Of a DNA stretch of 64,000 nucleotides, positions 57,081-64,000 are shown in pieces. The notes below the pieces were generated by a model that made no database searches, was not told where the DNA came from, and saw only the letters and a list, made by a program, of their open reading frames with translations. Every line of letters starts with the position of its first letter. Within the stretch, counting starts at the first letter, position 1. Source of the stretch: Trebouxia sp. TZW2008 (Eukaryota > Chlorophyta > Trebouxiophyceae > Trebouxiales > Trebouxiaceae); contig BDIU01000371.1 in the NCBI GenBank assembly GCA_002118135.1, positions 62,254-126,253 on the forward strand, written 5' to 3'. Made by a program: the position numbers and the translations under genes.

Positions 57081-60000
57081 ATGCAAACTCAGATCCTCTC
57101 AGCAGGCGCGAATGCGTCCGCTGTTTACACAAGATCGTCAGGTCAGTATTGAAGCGTGTCGAATTTGGATGCCTTGGCCGTTGCAGCTGACATCGAGACG
57201 AAGCCGCGCGACAAACTGCACTTGACCTGAACGCTTGCGTCATTATCTTTGCATCCGTTTCTCAGAAGCGGAATGCCCACGCGTCCTTCTTTACAACGCA
57301 GGCGCACTTCAAAAGTCCTCCCTGCAAGGAACGAGATTGACCGTACCAAAAGCTCGCACATCATCAGTCTCGCGAAGTTATCGGCTCAACGTAAACGCTG
57401 CACAGCTGCTAGGCGGCAAGAAGGTCAACAAAGTAGTGTTGGCGTACTCTGGTGGCCTAGACACCTCGGTCATCTTAACTTGGCTGAAGCAGACCTACGA
57501 CTGCGAGGTCGTCACCTTTACCGCCGATCTAGGCCAGGTGAGTCCTTGTACTTGCTTCCATCACCAAGTACCATGCTGACATTGCAACAGTCACATTCAT
57601 TTCAGCTCGGATCTAGCTCAAATTCCTTGAAGTGTGGACATGCTGGACAAGTGCATGTGCAGGGAGAGGAATTGGAGCCTGCACGCAAAAGGGCTGAAGA
57701 GTTTGGAGTCAAGGAAATCTACATCGATGACCTCAGGGAGGAGTTTGTAAGAGACTATGTCTTCCCCATGTTCAGGTGGACCTGAAATGCACTGACGCCA
57801 CAGCAGCATGGCAAGCCCAGCAATTCTAAATGAAAGAGTCAAGCACCTGCATGCATGTTGTACTGCCCATGTCAGCATTTGCAGTCATGTGATTGTTGAC
57901 AGTCTGTGCCTCAGGCTGGCCTTCAGTATGGTGTTGCTCTGCAAAGCTTGACAAGGTCAGCAATGACCAATGTTCTATGCATTGGCATCTTTGCAAAGAG
58001 TTGGGTAGTTGAGAAGCTGAAGTGGGAGCTGTTGTTGAAGTTTCATAGTCTGATTTGGCTTTGACATCTTGACATTTTCTGTGCATGTTGCAAAATAAGC
58101 TGTTGACATTCCTAGCAGAAAGCGTCCATGTATGTTGACAAGCTGCTTTAAATCTGATATCTAACACGAGCAGATACAAACTGCAGTCTGAGCCACCTGC
58201 AGAGATCAGCCTTGGACACTGCATGCAAACATGCAAGCCATCAGTGGAAGTCTATGCTGTCAGGCAACTCCATTGAAGCCTCTGTAGCCAGTGCTACTGT
58301 ATGGTGTTGTTTCATGTTCCCAATCTCTGGTCATGCCCACTGTCTGCTGAGCTTCTCACTTGTAGAGCCAATGCTATGTCTACCTTTTGGAAATGTCCAT
58401 TGCAAGGCCTCTCGTTGCAAAGCGCCAAACTGAGATTGCACAGGCATTGGGTGCAAAAGCTGTTCTGTTGCTGACTACTTGCTGCTTGACTGCAGAGCCA
58501 ATGCCCATATGAGAGGGTGTACCTTCTGGGAATCACAATTGCCAGGCCCCTCGTTGCAAAGCGCCAAAGTGAGATTGGACAGACCATTGGCACTGATGCT
58601 GAAGAATTGCTGACTACTTGATCTGCTGCTGGACTGCAGAGCTAATGCCTTGTATGAAGGAGTCTACCTTCTGGGAACTTCCATTGCCAGGCCCCTCATT
58701 GCAAAGCGTCAAATTGAGATTGCTCAGGCTGTTGGTGCTGATGCTGTGTCACATGGCGCCACAGGGAAGGGCAATGATCAAGTGCGCTTTGAGCTAGGGT
58801 AAGCACTCCATTTGTGACTGCTGTCTCTAGCATTGTCTACTGCCCCACCAACCTATGCTGTGAACTAGATTCAGCGTCTCTCTCGAGGATACTGTCGCTC
58901 TGCTAAACTGAACAACTGTCCACGGTATGACTAAGCCACACTTTGAGCAGGTTCAAGATCTCTGGCAGATTTGCTGGTCCTTTGTCGTGACTTAGATATT
59001 GACTTTAATAGCAGGCATTGCTTGTCAGGGTGTCAGAGAGAGCACAGAGGCACATGCAGCATTCAAGTCCTGTTTTGCCATGTCCTCAATGTCTGCAACT
59101 CCTAGAAGTAGCGAAATGCACTGTATATCTGTTGGTATAATCATTACCCGTGTCGTCCATCATTGTGATGTGTTGCAGCTACTGTGGGTTGCAGCCAGAC
59201 ATCAAGGTGATTGCTCCTTGGAGGGAGTGGGACTTGAACAGTAGATCCAAACTGATTTCATACGCAGAGAAGAACAACATTCCAGTGCCTGCCAGCACGT
59301 GAGGGAAGCCACCTTCAGCATGAATGCAAACCTTCATTTTACCAATGTCATTTGCAGGTACTATGGTTTGCAGCCAGACATCAAGGTGATTGCTCCTTGG
59401 AGGGAGTGGGACTTGAACAGCAGGTCCAAACTGATTTCATACGCAGAGAAGAACAACATTCCAGTGCCTGCCAGTAAACGGGGGGAGCCACCATTCAGCA
59501 TGGATGCAAACCTTCTGCACATCTCATATGAAGGGTGAGCTTGCATATAACACATTGATCTGTTGTTTGTTTGTGTTGTGTTCTGGTACCTCACTTACAA
59601 TTGGAGTAAGTGACCTGCGTTGTGGTCAGTAGCTAGTTTTATAGTGTATGACCTTCTGCAAATGTCATGTAAAACGTCAGCTGGCATATCGTGTTCGTTC
59701 AAGTCCATCCAGGAGCTCGATGTTGATTCTGGTCAGCAACACTGCTGAAAGTCAGCTTGCATTCAGCAATTTGCATGCGCATCTGACGGAGGTTGTCAAA
59801 GCTGTTACAATTGAGTCTGTCAGCAGAAAGGTTGCAGGGTGAGCTTGCAAGCAATGCAGATAGACTTTGTTGAGGAATGTGCCATTCTGCTGGCAGCAAT
59901 TTCAATGAGTACCTGTGTACGTCAACTCATGCATCAACGCAGTCACTGGTGGCAGGAATGCATTGGAAGATCCATGGGAGGCAGCAAGGGAGGACATGTA

Positions 60001-63000
60001 CACACGCTCAGTCAGCCCTGAGCAAATCCCTATCAATTCACAACCTTTGCAGGCTAGCAAGCCATTTCATGTTAAGTGATGGGCACACAGTGATACCATA
60101 TGATGATGTTACCATTGTTGCAGGAACGCATTGGAAGACCCATGGGAGGAAGCAAGGGAGGACATGTACACACGCTCAGTCAGCCCTGAACAAGCCCCTG
60201 ACAAGCCCACCTACCTGGATCTGGAATTCGAGGGAGGTAACCCAGTCGCCATTGACGGCCAGAAATTATCACCAGCCAGCCTGCTTACACAGCTCAACAA
60301 GGTACAGGTTCCTGTTGACCTGATGTGAGATGCTGCTGTTGGTGACAATAAGCCCACCTGCCTGGATCATGACTTTGAAAAGGGTGACCAGATTTTACTG
60401 TTGTCAGAAACTATCACCAGCTAGCCTGCTTACACAGCTCAACAAGGTATGCCTTCAAGAAGAACATCATAAACGCCTGTTATTGCTGGCCATGACAAAG
60501 GGACTGCGTCATTGATGAGCAGCACTGTCACCAGCCAGCCTGCGGAAAAGCTCAAAAAGGTAGAACATGGATCCTGTGAGTATGGCATGATGATGATGAC
60601 AGTGATGATTCCACTTACCTGGAACTTAGAGTTTGAGGGGGGGCAAACCAGTTGCCATTGGCAGCCAGAGACTGTGGACAGCCAGCCTGCTTACATAGCT
60701 CAACAAAGTCGAGTCGTATCTCATGGTAAGCTGCTGTTGGCCATGACAGCCTATCATTTGTTGTGGCTACAGACTTTAAGGCTAGAGGCTGTCGCCAACC
60801 AGCCTGCTTACACAACTCAATAAAATTACATCAACAAGGTGTAACAAACTCCTTTTTCAACTTTTTGGTCTGAAGAGGTTTTGCACTGCTGCTCTGTATG
60901 CATTTGTACTTACTGCTGATGTGTCAAGAAGGAACGTCGTTTGCTTCTGCCACCTGAACAGCACCATGACAGCAATGTCAATAAGTCACAGTCTCAAAGC
61001 TCTGAAGTCCTTTCTGTGCACAACCTGTGATCTGTCCACAACCTTTTCTACCTGTGATGGGATGATTGATAGCAACTGGGATGCGAATCATTGAGCTGTA
61101 CAAGCAGGCTGGCTGTTGGGGTCTGATTACCAACAGCATGAGAATTCAATGGTGCTGTTGTGCTGGGCAGGTGCATGAGCAAAGGACATTGGGTCAGAGA
61201 CACTGCCAAGAGCAGTTTTGTGGGCGTCCACTCCATGCACAACTACAGACATAATACCGGTGCAATACGCCTTGAGATTGTGACGCCTCATTTATGTTGT
61301 TGCGCTGTCCAGGTAGCAGGAGCGAATGGCATTGGGCGCATAGATATCGTAGAGAGCAGGTTTGTTGGCATGAAGTCCAGAGGTGTGTACGAGACTCCAG
61401 GAGGCACTGTGTTGTTGGCGGCACACAGAGCCATTGAGAGCATCTGCTTAGATAGAGGGGAGATGCATCTGAAAGATGAGCTCATGCCAAGGTATGCACC
61501 ATGCCAACATATGCCAAGGCACCTGTCGCAATATACATCTCTGTGAGAACGTGCACAAGCTGGGTTGGCAGCCGTAGAGAGCATCTGCATAGACAGAGGG
61601 GAGATGTATCTCAAAGACGAGCTTATGCAAAGGTTTGCACCATGCTAACATATGCCAAGGCACCTGTCGCAATATACATCTCTGTGAGAACGTGCACAAG
61701 CTGGGTTGGCAGCCGTAGAGAGCATCTGCATAGACAGAGGGGAGATGCCTCTGAAAGATGAGCTCATGCCAAGGTATGCACCATGCCAACATATGCCAAG
61801 GCACCTGTCGCAATATACATTTCTGTGAGAACATGCACAAGCTGGGTTGGCAGCCGTAGAGAGCATCTGCGTAGACAGAGGCAAAATGCCCCTCAAAGAC
61901 GAGCTTATGCAAAGGTACTCAGCATGCTGATATGTGTCACACTCGTCACGTGGCAGCGTACCCACTTGTAGAGAGCAGTTGTTTAGACAGAGGGGAGTTG
62001 CATCTCAAAAACGAGCTTATGCCAAGGTACTCAGCATGCTGATGTGTGTCACACTCGTCACGTGTGGCAGTACATCGCTTTGTAGAGAGCAGTTGTTTAG
62101 ACAGAGGGGAGATACATCTCAAAAACGAGCTTATGCCAAGGTATATAGCATGCAGACAAGTGTGTAGGCCATACTGTGTATGCTTTGCCGGCAACAAGCC
62201 ACTCCTAGCCTTTATCAGATAGATGCCAAGGGTGCTGACCTTGTTGCCTTCACTATCGATACAACATGTCTCAACTGACTTGCAAATGTCAGAAGCAATT
62301 GGCACACATGTCAGAAAGCTTAAGAGCTGAGAAGACGTTCAAACGTTTGCTGCTGCTGCAGGTATGCAGAGCTCTTGTACAATGGATTCTGGTTCAGCCC
62401 AGAGCGGGAAGCCCTACAGGCCGCCATAGACTCCAGCCAGAAATATGTCACTGGCACAGTCAGGCTCAAGCTCTACAAGGTATTGCTATGAATGTCTTTG
62501 TTGCTGCTGTTGTTGTTGCTACTGTTGTTGCTGCCTGTTGTCTCTACTGTTGTTATCATCGTTATGTTTTGACTGCTACCATTTTGTTGTTGTCACTGGC
62601 ACTATCGATTTCAAAATTTACAAGGTAAGCCATCCCATAGGCTGTGACAGATTTGCGCAAGAGCGATATCCCAACATCGGTGGTGTTCAGATAACACCTT
62701 CTGTTCGATGTCGGCTACACGGCAATTTCAATGCAGTGATTGGCTGATGATGGTGTCATTCCCTAAGTATACAGTCAGCAGTCTAGATACTTCAGTATGA
62801 TTATGGTGTACAGCCTCATGCTGTCACAGACTTCTCCCTCATAAGGAGGCTCAAGCTTCAGTTTGAGTTCAGCGAGTCCCAGACATTCAGTGTTTCTGGC
62901 AACAAACTCTGCAAATTCAGCAGCCGGCTCAGCAGCAAGTACCAACAGCAACATCCTGTGACTGTGCCAAAGCTAAATATGGCAACCAGCACCAGTCTGG

Positions 63001-63936
63001 TACTCGAAAATCAGAGCGGTCTCAACTCAGTCCGCGGAGATGTGTCTGGCGTTCAACAGCAGCTCAGCGTACTGTAGCTAGCTCAGCAACACTACAGCAG
63101 TTGAATAAGCTGTGAATGAGGGACTGTCTTTGGTGGTCTCAACTGCCGAGTTTGCAAAATTTGTTCCCAGAAACACTGAATGTTCGGGGACTCACTGAAC
63201 TCAAACTGAAGTTATCTGAACACCACCCACTTTGGGATGTCGCTCTTGCCCTAAATTGTCACACTGGTCTCGGAGTGCTCGTTCCTGTCAGGCCTGCACA
63301 ATTGCACAATTGCTCACTCCTGGCAGGCCTAACTGGAATGACAGCTCCAAAACTGCTGTAACAAATTAGCGCAGGAGCAACATCCCAAAGTGGGTGGTGC
63401 TGAGATAACACCTTCAGTTTGATGTAGGCTACAACCTCAACGCAGATTGGTTGATGATCATCTCATTGCCTAAGTAAACAGTTAGCAGTCTAGATACTTC
63501 AGTATGATTAATTGATGGTGTATAGCCGCATGGCGTTACGTAGGCCCTGTATCAGACATCTGCATGCGTGACACTGCCATGCTGTGGCTGTGTACAACCA
63601 CAATTCCCGTGACATGTATACATCTTCTTGATGTACAAAAGCAGGTGCCTTTAGGGCTGCTGATGGTTGAATGCTTTTGCATTCTGCTACCACTGCGCAT
63701 GTCACCAGGTCTCTCAACCCAGCGACACCAACCACCGTTTTGCTTACACTGAGAGTCATGTGGCATCATCGACACCAGAAATGAGGACAGCAACAGGGTA
63801 TGTGTGCCTGCAGGGCAACACCATAGTCGTGGGCCGTAAGTCACCACACAGCCTGTACAACGAGAAGATTGCCTCCTTTGAGGATGACGAAGGGCTGTAC
63901 GACCAGAAAGATGCAGCAGGCTTCATCAAACTACAG
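57081..63936 (+). CDS. ASS1: Argininosuccinate synthase, plastid-type, 3' end outside window
   Basis: Condenses citrulline and aspartate with ATP in arginine synthesis. Nine exons, 57081-57141, 57266-57537, 57663-57775, 58640-58798, 59358-59534, 60124-60301, 61313-61491, 62362-62479 and 63814-63936, join in phase to 460 codons. The first ~65 residues ([20 protein letters not shown] and onward) are Ser/Ala/Arg-rich, like a plastid transit peptide. Then come [20 protein letters not shown] (ATP pyrophosphatase loop), [148 protein letters not shown] and [19 protein letters not shown] final donor at 63937 shows that the last short exon lies past the edge. Four exons have decayed tandem copies. Confidence 0.95.
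58352..58620 (+). pseudogene. Two decayed copies of ASS exon 4
   Basis: The functional exon 4 is 58640-58798. Copies at about 58360-58470 and 58497-58620 keep the opening AGAGCCAATGC after an acceptor-like site and the block GCAAAGCGCCAAA. Both have indels that destroy the frame within the first ten codons. The period is about 140 bp. Confidence 0.88.
59179..59357 (+). pseudogene. Near-identical upstream copy of ASS exon 5
   Basis: A 179-bp unit precedes the functional exon 5 (59358-59534). Over the first ~110 bp the two are about 95 percent alike, both starting after TTGCAG and encoding [19 protein letters not shown]. The upstream copy hits a TGA after VPAST, followed by a further stop, and ends without the HISYEG segment. 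Confidence 0.92.
59951..60045 (+). pseudogene. Upstream copy of the 5' half of ASS exon 6
   Basis: Starts with GGCAG then GAATGCATTGGAAGATCCAT, matching functional exon 6 from 60124 at a 168-bp offset. It encodes [19 protein letters not shown] then diverges. The acceptor side is preserved. Confidence 0.88.
60340..60835 (+). pseudogene. Four decayed fragments of the 3' half of ASS exon 6
   Basis: Blocks near 60345-60450, 60525-60560, 60617-60712 and 60770-60835 repeat the end of exon 6 (CACCAGCCAGCCTGCTTACA, CAGCTCAACAAGG donor), with growing divergence. The first keeps the donor GGTATGC; others have mutated donors. Confidence 0.82.
61550..62143 (+). pseudogene. Five decayed copies of the 3' half of ASS exon 7, each with a donor
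   Basis: The functional exon 7 ends AAAGATGAGCTCATGCCAAG before GTATGC (61491). Copies end near 61634, 61775, 61914, 62031 and 62142, with periods of about 143, 140, 140, 115 and 112 bp. Each retains GAGAGCA..TG, TAGACAGAGG and an AAGGT(A/T) donor-like end. The first three also share about 75 bp of intron (CAAGGCACCTGTCGCAATAT). Confidence 0.9.
62638..62817 (+). repeat. Left copy of a ~170-bp direct repeat in the last ASS intron
   Basis: Pairs with 63358-63530. Both contain GGTGGTG, AGATAACACCTTC, GATTGGYTGATGAT and CAGTCTAGATACTTCAGTAT in the same order. About 720 bp separate them. Confidence 0.85.
63358..63530 (+). repeat. Right copy of the ~170-bp direct repeat
   Basis: Diverged partner of 62638-62817. 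The intervening 540 bp shows no coding signal that I recognise. It could be a short non-autonomous element with direct-repeat ends, or a simple intron duplication. Confidence 0.8.
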
Positions 63937-64000
63937 GTGATGCTCTGAGTGATTACACGCGGTGTGAGAGTCACTGGAAAACAGCAGACATGTCATTCCT

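Noticed and set aside
57235..57265. Upstream in-frame extension of ASS exon 2 as the translation start
   Set aside because: The open frame before 57266 contains no ATG, and an in-phase upstream exon with ATG at 57081 and a clean donor explains the start.

Overview
The window is nuclear DNA from a eukaryote, most likely a green alga. Its genes are cut into many short exons with GT-AG introns. One encoded enzyme has an apparent plastid transit peptide and another an apparent mitochondrial one. There is also a ciliary PG-rich-repeat protein, which points to a lineage with a flagellated stage. A trebouxiophyte-like or lichen-photobiont-like alga would fit, but this is inference. I see no rRNA, tRNA, CRISPR array or recognisable transposase.

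Layout, left to right: (1) 1.25-9.03 kb, minus: a ten-exon family III CoA-transferase (succinyl-CoA:glutarate CoA-transferase-like, 439 aa, phases consistent throughout). (2) 9.50-13.17 kb, plus: a six-exon aldo/keto reductase (335 aa), divergent from (1). (3) 14.1-17.0 kb, minus: a Nudix-domain protein. (4) 18.3-19.14 kb, plus: an intronless short-chain dehydrogenase. (5) 20.2-22.2 kb, minus: a PCI or SAC3/GANP-like protein. (6) 22.3-33.6 kb, minus: symplekin, the cleavage/polyadenylation scaffold, whose stop lies about 100 bp from the start codon of (5). (7) 34.6-35.1 kb, minus: a small coiled-coil protein. (8) 35.5-42.5 kb, plus: an ankyrin-repeat protein with an STI1-like segment and a C-terminal membrane anchor. 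(9) 43.8-47.4 kb, plus: a low-complexity protein with two ubiquitin/SUMO-like segments. (10) 48.6-56.9 kb, minus: an STPG2-like PG-rich-repeat protein. (11) 57.1 kb to past the right edge, plus: plastid-type argininosuccinate synthase (460 codons visible), divergent from (10) with only 221 bp between start codons.

The most unusual property of the window is shared by most of these genes. Exons, or exon halves with their splice site and some intron, are tandemly duplicated inside the gene. One copy keeps the reading frame and the others decay inside the introns by frameshift, stop or truncation. I count such ladders in the CoA-transferase (four exons), argininosuccinate synthase (four exons), the STPG2-like gene (about nine arrays), the ankyrin gene, the Nudix gene, the PCI-like gene and just upstream of the ubiquitin-like gene. 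Copy numbers run from two to six and periods from about 60 to 190 bp. Introns here appear to grow partly by copying neighbouring exons. This leaves arrays of decoy splice sites and a few candidate alternative exons.

Simple repeats (CTGY tetramers, GTGCY pentamers, CAG tracts coding for poly-Gln) and a dispersed motif of about 40 bp add to the intron sequence.
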